Assembly (NCBI GenBank): GCA_947561585.1 | Contig: CANNZV010000129.1 | Coordinates: forward strand, 496,001 to 560,000 | Reading direction: 5' to 3' | DNA: 64,000 nucleotides | Origin: Caprella mutica | Lineage: Eukaryota > Arthropoda > Malacostraca > Amphipoda > Caprellidae | Part shown: positions 34,301 through 44,240 of the stretch, piece after piece | Layout: each line of letters opens with the position of its first letter | How positions within the stretch are numbered: the stretch's first letter is position 1 | The notes under the pieces: model-generated | The model's database searches: none | Told to the model about the DNA's origin: nothing | What the model saw: only the letters and a program-made list of their open reading frames with translations | Translations under genes and position numbers: made by a program

Positions 34301-34840
34301 TATCCGCATGCAACAATATTTTTAAAAATATATCCGTAGTGATAGTAACATCAAAATTTCTAACCTTCCAGGAGCCACCCGTTTTCACTCACCGTACTGT
34401 TTCCGTACATTTGTGCTCTGTTCCACAAGTTGTGGGGTTCGTAACCATCTTCATGTGGATGTTTTCGCACCAGTTTCTTGGCTTTCGTCACACCGTCTTT
34501 CAGGACATCTTCGAAACCATGTGGTGTTGCAGACTCTTCAGCTTCTTTTATCAATACTGAAATAGAACAGAAACAATAACACCATCAGGAAACTTTAACC
34601 TATTACATTACCCATTAAATTACCTAATACCTCACCAAATACCTTACCTTTGGTATCCTCAACCTCTTTCTGCCTGTTGATACTTTGAGAGTTATTCTTC
34701 GAGGTGACATATTTGTCCATTAACTGCTCCATTACCCTTTGGTAATATTCATTGTTACTCTGAAGGTTACTGAGGATGTATAAGGTGAAGAAGATCACCA
34801 AGGTCAAGGTGATGAGAAGTAATTTACCTCTTAGGCGCAT
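25293..34840 (-). CDS. Carbohydrate sulfotransferase copy B (CHST11-like), intact
   Basis: Exons on the minus strand: 34840-34648, 34556-34393, 31404-31277, 27775-27610, 26624-26454, 25988-25777 and 25608-25293. They total 1350 bases with agreeing phases and no stop, giving 449 residues, a normal length for CHST8-14. The likely role is PAPS-dependent sulfation of a glycan in the Golgi lumen. Features: signal anchor at residues about 6-24, with two Asn-x-Ser/Thr sites in the stem (exons 1 and 2); CPVYKSASTSW at 169-179 as the PAPS 5'-phosphosulfate loop (the family usually has PK.G/AS.(S/T)W); VRHPFERLVSCYRDK at 228-242 as the 3'-phosphate motif; PVGPTFKEFVQFI and DEHWRPYF in exon 6; and ELTVDLVERLLYKYGNDFRL in exon 7. 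I started at ATG 34840. An ATG at 34873 reads in frame through the acceptor (TTTTCAG at 34851-34857) and would add 11 residues if that junction is unused. Acceptor specificity cannot be told. The last 13-14 residues come from a 59-bp satellite unit. Confidence 0.88.
26894..27177. mobile_element. Tandem-arm TIR element E5, intron 4 of copy B
   Basis: Left end GGTATCCGGAAAATTGGC; complement of the right end GTACACGGAAAATTGC. Arms are 15-bp units (GGAAAATTGGCAGGC, and on the right TTTCACGCCTGGCAG, TTTCCCTACTTGCAA) in inverted orientation. Flanks GTTCAAGAG / GTGCAAGAA give an imperfect 9-bp duplication within the 22-bp array. The core contains a C13 run at 27003-27015. Confidence 0.65.
27186..27600. 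repeat. 22-bp tandem repeat beside exon 4 of copy B
   Basis: About 19 units of GCAAGAGATAGAGAAAAGTAAG type, ending ten bases from exon 4. Counterpart of 14105-14475. All long frames through it are repeat artefacts. Confidence 0.88.
27835..27988. repeat. 17-bp tandem repeat
   Basis: Eight or nine units of GTACTATCAGAGAAAGA, a shortened form of the 32-bp unit of 30198-30955. E6 inserted at its boundary with that array. Confidence 0.8.
28005..29130. repeat. 15-bp minisatellite (left arm of E6)
   Basis: About 75 units differing mainly at three positions: GAATTG/GGATTG/GGACTG and GTCACT/GTCATT/GCCACT. Variants occur in blocks, showing amplification of groups of units. Confidence 0.9.
29745..29905. 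repeat. 15-bp array of CAATTGTC(G/C)TTGGCC type
   Basis: About 11 imperfect units of GGCCCAATTGTCGTT inside E6. No inverted partner is seen, so it may be one arm of another damaged tandem-arm element. A run of 20 G follows at 29926-29945. Confidence 0.75.
30198..30955. repeat. 32-bp tandem repeat in intron 3 of copy B
   Basis: About 23 units of GAGAAAAGAGTCACTGTGAT plus GATGTACTATCA, matching 14755-15376 in copy A. Confidence 0.9.
31040..31270. repeat. About 64-bp tandem repeat containing the exon 3 donor
   Basis: Four copies of CTTTATTTCTTACCTGTCAT followed by ATATGAGGTTAGTATAGGAC ACTTTTTC. The unit is derived from the splice-donor end of exon 3 (31277 upward), so each copy carries a decoy donor in minus orientation. 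Confidence 0.7.
32222..32415. repeat. 23-bp tandem repeat
   Basis: Eight units of ATTGAGCCACCTGAAAATAT plus AAT. The minus strand is open across it only because the unit lacks stops. Confidence 0.85.
32604..32712. repeat. 22-bp tandem repeat
   Basis: Five units of CTACACACTGTATGTATACA with a CG or CC variable position. Confidence 0.75.
33484..33765. mobile_element. MITE with CAGTGAAACTCCTGAGTTATGAAG-type ends
   Basis: Left end TACTGTAAAACTCCTGAATT and complement of the right end TATACAGTGAACCTCCTGAG are imperfect TIRs. Several direct GAGTTATGAAG words lie inside. TA flanks and CAGT ends fit the pogo/mariner group. A second copy is at 39268-39513. Confidence 0.65.
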
Positions 34841-35004
34841 CTTCACATGTCTGAAAAGGAAGAACTTGCTCATTAAGTATTAAATTACCTGAAAACTTTC
34901 TGACCAGAACTGGTTATGAAAGTCAAGTCAAACTGACATGAACTTGATATGAAATGTTAATCATTTTTTTGTCCTGTTGAATATACCATTACTATTTTAT
35001 ATTA

Positions 35005-35665
35005 TTATACATACCAATTGATTCCCGATGAATTGATCCCGTACCATTTGATTCCTGGTCAATTGATTCCCGTACCATTTTGATTCCCAGTCATATTTTA
35101 TATGTATAAATTTAATATTGTGTAATTATTAGGGACATAACATATACTAAAAATATGCACATTACGGTGGATTAAATTTTAAAAATCTACACGGGCAAAT
35201 AACAGAAATAAAAAAATCAGCCAGATATGTTCAAATAATAAACAAAAATAAAATATTTTTAAATATACGTTTAGACATCAACAACAAGAAACATTCAATG
35301 ACAAAATTAATTCAGTTTAAGAATGAGTAGGTAGAAGAACCGTAACGCACAAGGGACCAGAACGGAACTATTTTATTGCAAAGTCGCTGCCCCGTCAAAT
35401 GGTTAGTAATGCCACTTAGTTGAACCTCCCACACCCCCCCCCCCTTTCTAACTGGATCGCTAACCTAACCTTATATATTTATTTTTAGTGCTGCATCATT
35501 TATTTTATACTCCACCTTTTTTTAATGCGTGTATTAATAATTTAAATGGTCATATTTAATATTCAAATAAAAAGTCTTTTTGTTTAATAAAAATTGTAGG
35601 AGAATTCACGCTAGGTACATAAACAAAAGATATGACTGGGAATTAAATGAACAAGAATCAATTGA
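35005..35665. mobile_element. Possible tandem-arm TIR element E8
   Basis: Left arm 35015-35093: five 15-16 bp units of CAATTGATTCCCGTAC type. Right arm 35635-35665: GACTGGGAATTAAATGAAC then AAGAATCAATTGACC, the same repeat inverted. End caps and target duplication are not resolved. The core has no ORF. Confidence 0.55.
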
Positions 35666-35679
35666 CCAGCCGCACTATA

Positions 35680-36520
35680 TTGTCAACCTTTCTCAACCCA
35701 ATAGTACTATATCGTAAATGCCTTCCTTTACCCAATAGTACTATAGTCACTACCTTTCTTTACCCAATAGTACTATATAGTCACTACCTTTCTTTACTCA
35801 ATAGTACTATATAGTCACTACCTTTCTTTACTCAATAGTACTATATAGTCACTACCTTTCTTCACCCAATAGTACTATATAGTCACTACCTTTCTTTACT
35901 CAATAGTACAATATCGCCACTACCTTTCTTTACCCAATAGTACTATATAGTCACTACCTTTCTTTACTCAATAGTACTATATCGTCACTACCTTTCTATA
36001 CTCAATAGTACTATATAGTCACTACCTTCCTTTACCCAATAGAACTATATCGTAAATGTCTTTCTTTACCCAATAGTACTATCGTCACTACCTTTCTTTA
36101 CTCAATAGTACAATATCGCCACTACCTTTCTTTACTCAATAGTACAATATCGCCACTACCTTTCTTTACCCAATAGTACTATATAGTCACTACCTTTCTT
36201 TACTCAATAGTACTATATCGTCACTACCTTTCTATACTCAATAGTACTATATAGTCACTACCTTCCTTTACCCAATAGAACTATATCGTAAATGTCTTTC
36301 TTTACCCAATAGTACTATATAGTCACTACCTTTCTTTACTCAATAGTACTATAGTCACTACCTTTCTTTACTCAATAGTACTATAGTCACTACCTTTCTT
36401 TACTCAATAGTACTATATAGTCACTACCTTCCTTTACCCAATAGTACTATATCGTAAATGTCTTTCTTTACCCAATAGTACTATCGTCACTACCTTTCTA
36501 TACTCAATAGTACTATAGTG
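35680..36520. repeat. 34-bp minisatellite
   Basis: About 25 units of TTTCTTTACTCAATAGTACT plus ATATAGTCACTACC with length variants (loss of ATAT or AGTC). It contains higher-order duplicated blocks: the stretch around 35935-36075 is repeated near 36170-36310. Confidence 0.88.
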
Positions 36521-36529
36521 TTTATAAAT

Positions 36530-37860
36530 ATTCTTTGAATCTATACTATTAAACCGTAACTTCTTGTTCATCATATATCTATTATAAAGTTTTATTCGTG
36601 ACGACCTATCCATGGTAACTAAATCTAAAGAAACAAACACTGACTGCTTTATTGATGTAATGTTTGTATATAAAGAATAAATAATATATATATTTATATT
36701 AGCAGTGTTAAAGTATGCATCAGATTGTAATATTATTTCAACGATGAGGTAAAACTGGTAGGATAAGTTTTCAATTATAGGACAGTTTTACATCTTCGGT
36801 CATATAATGAAAAAGTATATGTATAATAGTTATTATTTAATTGTCGTAGTAATTGGTAAAAATATAGCTGCAGGTATCATGGATACAAATTAAATTAAAT
36901 TATTTACCTTTAATAATGAATGATATAAATAATTAATTAAAAGATATTTTGAGATCTCTTTTAAATTTATTGGTGAAAATTTTGTTCTCATTAAATTTTT
37001 TTAAGAAAATTGAGTTATAAACTCACTGGTGATATTACTTACTTTTTTAGACATCATTTTAATTCGAATAAAAATAAATTAAAATATACTTTAAAATTAT
37101 CATTAGACAAAACAAATTAATATATGATAATCATAAGAGAATTAAAATTGTAAATGAATAATATATATTATAAATGAATGAAAAATATAAATTAATTTAA
37201 TTTTGAGCGAATATATATTATAATGAATAAATTATACAAAATTGTATAAAATTTAAAATAAATGAGAAATACAAACGAATGAACGCATAAAATGAAATAA
37301 AATTCGAGGTGAATTTTTGACTATATGTAGGACAAATGTTTGTTTCACCGGTACTCACCAGGCGGTTTTTACCGTTAGTTAAATCTCACATCGGTGTAAC
37401 TCACTCAAACGAGTCAGACATCAGAGGACTTTACGCCTGAGCACTTTATTATGTAAACATAATATTCGTCAGAGCAATAAAAGATTAACTTCAGTAAAGA
37501 GCAAATGAAAAACGAGTTTGTAGAGTGGAGCAGATCTCCACCTAAACCTCACTCGGTAAGTTCTCACACAGCACTGATGGTAATATTTGACCCCTGACTG
37601 GATACAGGTATTTAATATCCCCGTCCACACGCTTCAACTTTAGAGACAATTAGTTCAGGTAAGTGTTAAAGGCCTGTTTACACGTTACGATAAATTGTAG
37701 CGATTTATCGTAATGAAGAAGTTGGTACAATTTATCAATACGTGTAAGCGGGTGATCGTAACGATTTATTGGAGTTGGGAATTGGATTTTGTGATTGGTG
37801 TCAGTAGGCTCAAATTTATACGAATCGTAACGACAAATTTGAACGTGTAACGCCCCGTTT
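36530..37860. other. AT-rich sequence without recognised genes
   Basis: Strongly AT-rich, with no family match. Near 37677-37850 a short inverted pair (TTTACACGTTACGATAAATT and complement-like ATTTGAACGTGTAACG) suggests a small MITE. Confidence 0.4.
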
Positions 37861-37867
37861 AGGTTAT

Positions 37868-38545
37868 GGTTACTATGGATGCGTATTCAAGCGATTTTTC
37901 GCACTGACGAGCTCGTCAGAACTGATCGTCAGTGCGAGGTGGTTACACTGTAAGCAATTTCTGATCGTCAGTATGTTTCTGCCCAATTAATATTGTGGTC
38001 TAAATTAGGTATATTTGAGGTAATGTTCAGGAGGAATTAAAAACCTATCTGTGTGCCTCTGAAATAATAGACGCGACGCTAATTTGATTATTATATTTAC
38101 TGCAAACAATTTTTGAAATACCTAAATAGAAAAATTAGGAGAATATTTTTTTTTATATAACTATAAGGATATTTAATTTTAATGAAAAAAATTGTACACA
38201 GTTACAACCAATTCCATCCTTTATTTAAACAAATATATATTATATATAATTGAATAGTATCTGTACTATTCCTGATAGTATCAAATAGTGTATTTCCAAA
38301 ATGCAAGGGTAAACAGTAACAGCAATCGAAAGTAAGAGAATTGTAACGCAAAAAATACTGAAAGCTGTCGCTATAGTCGCATCAAAAAATCAAACTTGTT
38401 TGAACACTGAAGTTGTTACGTATTCTGATGACTAAATCGCTGCCACTGTAACCACTCCCATTGGAAAGTAAGAGTATACTTTTCATCCGATTTCATCAGA
38501 AGTCGTCAGTGCGAAAAATCGCTTGAATACGCATCCATAGTAACC
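37868..38545. mobile_element. DNA transposon remnant with about 41-bp TIRs
   Basis: GGTTACTATGGATGCGTATT (37868, continuing CAAGCGATTTTTCGCACTGACGA) is repeated as an exact complement ending at 38545. The interior has GATCGTCAGTGCGA-type inverted words near both ends and no ORF. Superfamily not determined because no clear target duplication is visible. Confidence 0.75.
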
Positions 38546-39267
38546 GTACTCTAGTTGAAGAGCATAACCCTATCGCGCTATCCTTCAAAACTGCAAGTAG
38601 CGTTAAAAAATGATAAACATAGTAGAAATGGAAAAGTTAATCCAATTTACAACAGTTCGAGTATACTAATAATGAAAATAACATTAAAAACAATAACAAA
38701 TTCTTATTACATCCGTAATATATACAACATTTTTTCTTACTTTACAGTATTTTGACGTTCTAATGAATTTAATTTCATTATTTATGAATGTTGCCTGATT
38801 TGATATACACCTAAAGAAATATAACGGAAGTTACATTAATACATATATTGATTTATTTACATTATTTTTACATCATTTACTATATTGGATGAAAAAAGGT
38901 TGGTTAAAATAAGATGCATAAAACGCACAATACAATAAATAATACAAGAAAAGTATCAACAATTAGCTATATAAAAAAAAAAAAAATCTCTGTGAAAAAC
39001 AATCAACCTTTATAAAATTTTATTATTAATTACCAAAAAAATTATCAGAAAAAAGTTTTGAAAGTGACACAGAAATAATCATTGTTTTTATATAATCATT
39101 ATATTAATGCAAATATCGAAAAATTGTTAATCTACACAGTAAAAGAAAATTTTGGTTAATATTTTTTCAATTATAAGCAATAATAAATCATGAACAATAA
39201 ATTGATAGACTCTAAAATGTGAAATCATAAAGTAATATTATTTTTTCATAAGCATAATAAATAAATC

Positions 39268-39513
39268 AAAGTAAAACTCCTGAGTTATGAAGGACCTGAG
39301 TTACGAAGATCCTGAGTTATGAAATGCACCTGAGTTATGGAGTATTTTCTATGTTTAAATTATAGAAAACGATACACGTCATGAATTTCGTAATAGTTAT
39401 CCCTCAAAGACCACAGTTTTCTTCAAGATTTTATTGATAGAAAACTATCAGTGTACCTGAGTTATGAAGTAACCAATACTTCATAACTCAGGAGTTTCAC
39501 TGTATATTTAAAC
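39268..39513. mobile_element. MITE, second copy of the 33484 family
   Basis: GTAAAACTCCTGAGTTATGA at the left and its complement ACTTCATAACTCAGGAGTTT at the right, with ACTGTATA at the right border. Non-coding. Confidence 0.65.
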
Positions 39514-39639
39514 TTTATAGTGCTTATTTTATGTATATATTTATGTATGTAATGTTCCAATCTTTTGATTGAAGAAAAAAATTGCGTGTCATAAATTAGC
39601 ACAAAAATATGAAATAATGGAATTAAAAGAATTGGGAGG

Positions 39640-40190
39640 GAATAGAATAAAAAATAATGGGGTAAAGGAATATAGAATAATAAAATTATAAAATTATAAA
39701 AGAATAGTACGATAAAAGAATAGAATTATATAAGAATAAAGGGATTAAAGAATAGAAGGATTAAAGAATTAGAGGGATTAAAGAATAGAAGAATAAAAGA
39801 ATAGAACGATTCAAGAATAGCAGGAATAAAGAATAGAAGGATAAAAGATTAGAAGGATTAAAGAATAGAAGGATAAAAGAATAAAGGGATAAAGAACAGA
39901 AGGATAAGAGAATAGAAGGATAAAAGAATAGAAGGATAAGAGAATAGAAGGATAAAAGAATAGAAAGATAAAATAATATAAAAATAAAAGAATAAAACAA
40001 TAGAAGAATACAAGTATAAATGGAATGGAATGGAATTAAGTATAAATGTATTAAACTATTGTATTAAATGTATTAAATGTATTAATTAAATTAATGTATT
40101 AAATTAAGTATAGAGTATAAATGAATAGAAGGATAGATGAATAGAAGGATAGATGAATAGAAGGATAGATGAATAGAAAGATAGAATATG
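39640..40190. repeat. AGAATAGAAGGATAAA-type satellite
   Basis: Irregular short units (8-18 bp) of GAATAGAAGGATAAAAGA, ending in four cleaner GATGAATAGAAGGATA units (40120-40180). Confidence 0.8.
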
Positions 40191-40314
40191 AGGAAGGATA
40201 TTGAAGGTTAGTATGACTAGTGTACAAACTAGGATACTGTAAGTATACAAACTAGTATACTATAAGTAGATATCCTTCCAATGCTCTCTTCATCACATTA
40301 CCATATTATAATTT

Positions 40315-40385
40315 ACAAGCAGACCCCGCTTTAAGTAGACCCTGCTTTAAGTAGACCCCGCTTTAAGTAGACCCTGCTTTTATAA
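40315..40385. repeat. 17-bp tandem repeat
   Basis: Four units of AGTAGACCCCGCTTTA. Confidence 0.8.
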
Positions 40386-40429
40386 TAGGACGACTTAAAG
40401 CGTATATCAGTTTATCCGGAACAACTTAC

Positions 40430-40860
40430 TGTAGGCCCGTATACATTCCTTTTCTTTTGGCTATATGACGTCACGAACTCATAATTAATATTTATTTTAG
40501 TCTACATTCAGCGAAAATACGTTTTCAATTCAACCTTCGAGTTTGAATTAGTTCACCATGAAAAGTAATATATCCTAGAAAATATGGTTTATTAAATCAA
40601 TTTATCTTGAAAAACTTGCTGTATAGAAAACTATTATATTTTCTATTTCGTTCGATGAAGACACACACCCATAATTCTATTCTACATTAATGGAAAATGC
40701 GTTTTCAACTCAACCTTTTCAGTTTGAATTAGTTCACCCTTAAATAATATAGAGAACTATATCGAATAAATTAGTTTCCCCTGAACAACTTGCTGTATAG
40801 AAAACTATATCATTTTCTATTTTGATCGATGACGTCACGCACCCATAATTCTCTGATTGG
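40430..40860. repeat. Imperfect tandem duplication, about 200 bp
   Basis: TCTACATTCAGCGAAAATAC...GTTTGAATTAGTTCACC...CTTGCTGTATAGAAAACTAT is repeated twice (40500-40640 and 40680-40830), with a related TGACGTCACG word before each. Confidence 0.65.
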
Positions 40861-41529
40861 TTCTCGGGCTCTTTTTTTCAAATCATTGAGTTTTGATGTC
40901 CACGTAGCAATGGAACATCTTGGTAACAGATTTGGTAACTGGTAAGTGTCAGTGATTAGTATTCAATCGTAGATGTTATTGAAACAACTTTGACAGAGTG
41001 TATTGTAAAATTCATTGTCAGGTCCAGGTTTTCCACACTTCTCCTGATGATGAATAGAAATCTTTCTATTCGAAAGCTTGAAATCTGTAAAAAAAACCTT
41101 CAACGCAGAATTTAAATAACCTCTAATAATTAAAAGCTAGATAACAAAAAAATCAAAATATTAGATTTTGCCAAACTCATTAACCACACCAGCAGGAAAA
41201 ATAGGACACATTGGAACAAGATGAAACTTGGAACAAGGTAACACATAAGAGCAAAAGACATATAGGAACGAGAGGACACTTAGGTACAAACAAGAGGATA
41301 CTTATTACTTAGGTACAAGAGGATACTTAGGTACAAGAGGATACTTAGGAACAGGAAGATGCTTGGAACAAGATGAAACTTGGAACAAGATGAAACTTTG
41401 AACAAGATGAAACTTTGAACAAGATGAAAGTTAAATTGTACTGGTAAAGCTTGTGCAGCGCATAATTTCAAAACGGAAAGAACAAAGAAATACTCGATCA
41501 AAATTAATGTCAGTTATATCCTGTTGTAC

Positions 41530-41605
41530 TCCCGTAGCGGCTTGAGCTGCTACGGCTGGACTGCTCTCGGAGCAATCCAGCCGTCCTAGCCTTTGCGGCT
41601 AGTAT
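41530..41605. repeat. Cluster of three GC-rich hairpins
   Basis: Three consecutive foldbacks in AT-rich DNA: GTAGCGGCTTGAGCTGCTAC; CGGCTGGACTGCTC paired with GAGCAATCCAGCCG around a TCG loop; and CTAGCC/GGCTAG. Degenerate GC-rich counterparts lie at 61043-61190. Confidence 0.6.
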
Positions 41606-41826
41606 TAATTTTTACAGTTCCATTATATTTTTGGAGGGTAAATAAATGAAGCGTGATAACAGACAAAGTTTGCCGTTAATTTAGGTATCTTTGGTACTGC
41701 TTCCATTCAATATTAATTAGTATTAATAAAAAATTAGATTTAATTTTAATAATTAATATTAATAAATAAATCAATATTGATAATAAAATTTATATTCAAA
41801 AATTTAATACTAATTATAATTATAAT

Positions 41827-42607
41827 TCTGCTTGTTCCTTCCTTAGTGAGTGAGTGAGTGAGTGAGGCAGTGAGTTACGCTTTCAGTAATAAGATATAAG
41901 CAAATTCGGTATGCATGATACCACAAACTAAACATTTTATTAATGTCTTTTATATTTTGAACCTTTTATTTTCATTGTGTACTTCAATTTGCTTATATTA
42001 AATTACTGATTGAAAGGTGAGGGAATTGAAAAGTGGGGGAAGTGAAGGTGGGGAATTAAAGGTGGAGTAAGTGAAGGTGAGGGAAGTGAAGTTGGGGAAG
42101 CTTGAGTGGGAGAAGTGAAAATGGAGGTAGAATAGGTGGGGAAATTGAAAGTGGGGGAGGTGTTGGCGTGAGGAAGTGTAGGTGGGGGAGTGAAATTGGG
42201 GGATGTGAATTTGAACAAGAGTAGATGGTGGAAGACTGGAAGTGAAGGGGGAGTGAAAGTGTAAGAAGTAAGGGGATGGGGGGGGGGGGAAATGTGGAAC
42301 TAAAATATAATTTAGTTTAGAAAAATGTTGTAAGGTGATAATGGTCTGCCCGTCACATAACGGGTTAAACAGTCATTCTATCAACAGCGCCTCATAAAGT
42401 TGGTGTAAATTGAAATACGTAATGTGACCAGGATAATTAAATACAAAGGTAATTGTTTTCAGAAGCATGTTATTAAACACATTTGCTGAGTTTTATATGT
42501 TTCCATTCAAAAACCGTTATTTTTATTACCAGTTTTAAACATTTTTGTTGAGTGTCAAAACATTTTTGTTGATTCTCATCCCGTGGAATTTCCACGGGTC
42601 TTGCTAG
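41827..42607. mobile_element. Probable non-autonomous Helitron
   Basis: Begins TCTGCTTGTTCC after a T and ends with CTAG followed by T. The 3' end has a 7-bp GC-rich hairpin, CCCGTGG-AATTT-CCACGGG (42580-42598), five bases before CTAG, as in Helitrons. There are no TIRs and no target duplication. The homologous repeat at about 61415 lacks it. Interior: a GTGAG microsatellite (41848-41865) and AAGTGAAGGTGGGG-type purine-rich sequence (42015-42295). Confidence 0.6.
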
Positions 42608-42825
42608 TACTAACAAATAAAGTAATGTTAACAAATAAATTAATACTAATAAATAAATTAACATTGATTTATTATTGATAATAATTAATTAACTAATAAT
42701 TTAAGTAATTAAGTGAATCTGACGGTCGTAGAGAGGCTACAGTCGTAGTATTGGAAAGCATATCGGCGGCTAGAGCCGCTTCAGCCGCCGTATTGGAAGT
42801 TCATCTTTTTAACACGGTAACCGCC

Positions 42826-42890
42826 ACATGTACCACCGGTGATACATGTACAACTTGCGTCTAGCGCCACATGTACCACCGGTGGTACAT
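42826..42890. repeat. Paired ACCACCGGTGGT palindromes
   Basis: CGCCACATGTACCACCGGTG occurs twice, 45 bp apart. The second continues to a perfect 20-base palindrome ATGTACCACCGGTGGTACAT (42871-42890). The first is nearly palindromic (ACATGTACCACCGGTGATAC). Confidence 0.6.
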
Positions 42891-43704
42891 TTTGCATTTT
42901 TTTAAACAGTTTTTAAATCCAATTTATGATTGCATTTCCAGGACTAGTGATATTCTAATAGTGCCTAGTTTAACTACAATACTGAAAATTTCTAAATATC
43001 ATAAAGAAAACCCTCTGATTTTTACAAAAAGTAGCTTTGTTTCCAGTAAATATCAGTGATACAGTATTTTAAGTAAAATGTTCTGTAAAACCTTCTTAGA
43101 AGAATTATACCAACTAGTTAGTTCATAAATACTTGAAAATAACATCAAAAGTTTCCCTTTGATAGAGGCAGGCCCTGATTTTATTACATCCCGCTTTTAT
43201 AAAATCAGTAATAATAGCAAGACATGACTTGAAGTTATTAATTATTTGTGATTCCTTTAACCTCTCAATAAAAGAAATTGGTTTTGAGAGCTCTACTTAG
43301 CGTAGATATACTGAAATGAAATAATTATAAAATGATATGAATTTTAAATCATAATTTTTATATATATTTTTATGCGCCTGATAATATAGAACCGTCCAAT
43401 AAATCGGAACTAACCCTACTGCCAAAAATATTTCACAATGCTTAAAAAGATTATTTGTTCAATGCAACAAGTATGTAAATCAAAGTATCAAACTAATCTC
43501 ATTCGCTACTCTGAAATAAAAATGAACTGATTTTTTTCACCTAAGTCTCATTGAAAATGAAATGTTTCAGAGTTACAATTATATAATAACTTGAGACATA
43601 CCTCTCTTATAATATAATCTCTTATAATACATATACAAGTGAATAGTATAAATTTTTCACAATTTCCAATGAAATTTGCATTTAATAATAATCTGAGATT
43701 TCTT

Positions 43705-43959
43705 ACCTTCATTAAAATTTCTTTGAAAGGCCATTAAAGAAAACTTTAAAAGTTTAAATTACCAACTGAAGTAAAAGCTCAGTTCGTATAGCGTCCATTA
43801 AATCGGTATAGCGACCTCTTTTTCCCGTGTACCTTCATTAAAATTTCTTTGAAAGGCCGTTAAAGAAAACTTTCAAAGTTTAAATTACCAACTGAAGTAA
43901 AAGCTCAGTTCGTATAGCGTCCATTAAATCGGTATAGCGACCTCTTTTTCCCGTGTATG
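43705..43959. repeat. 125-bp tandem duplication
   Basis: Two almost identical copies starting TACCTTCATTAAAATTTC and ending CCTCTTTTTCCCGTGTA (junction about 43830). Differences are one or two bases, so it is recent. The upstream 43385-43432 segment matches the end of the 62873 MITE. Confidence 0.8.
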
Positions 43960-44240
43960 CTCTGTCCGTTTTACCTCCAGTTCTTATATCTTTCGTTTTG
44001 TTTTTCAATTTTTTTTAGCAATTTTTTATATTTAATTATATTTGATGCTATATTTTAAACAATCTTGTTCTTTAGATTGTTGAAAATTTTTGATAAATGA
44101 AATTCATAAGTTTCTAAGTACGTGTTCGAGATATTTTTTCTACTGATTTATAATTGTGAAAATTAAGGTCAATACTTGTTAGCTGCATTTACTAGATACA
44201 AAGTATATAAAAATGTATATCATCCGAATCTATCCATAGT

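Larger units (their letters stand above)
41120..42795. repeat. Long interspersed repeat, copy 1 (with Helitron-like insert)
   Basis: Homologous in the same orientation to 60300-61600. Shared in order: AATTAAAAGCTAGATAA and CCAAACTCATTAA; a 17-bp GATGAAACTTGGAACAA array (41216-41425 here); a GC-rich hairpin cluster; TTATATTTTTGGAGGGTAAA and GAAGCGTGATAACAGACAAA; an AT-rich AATAAATTAA tract; and GTCGTAGAGAGGCTACAG up to CGGCTAGAGCCGCTTC. A 0.78-kb insertion at 41827-42607 is absent from copy 2. No ORF; class unknown. Confidence 0.7.
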
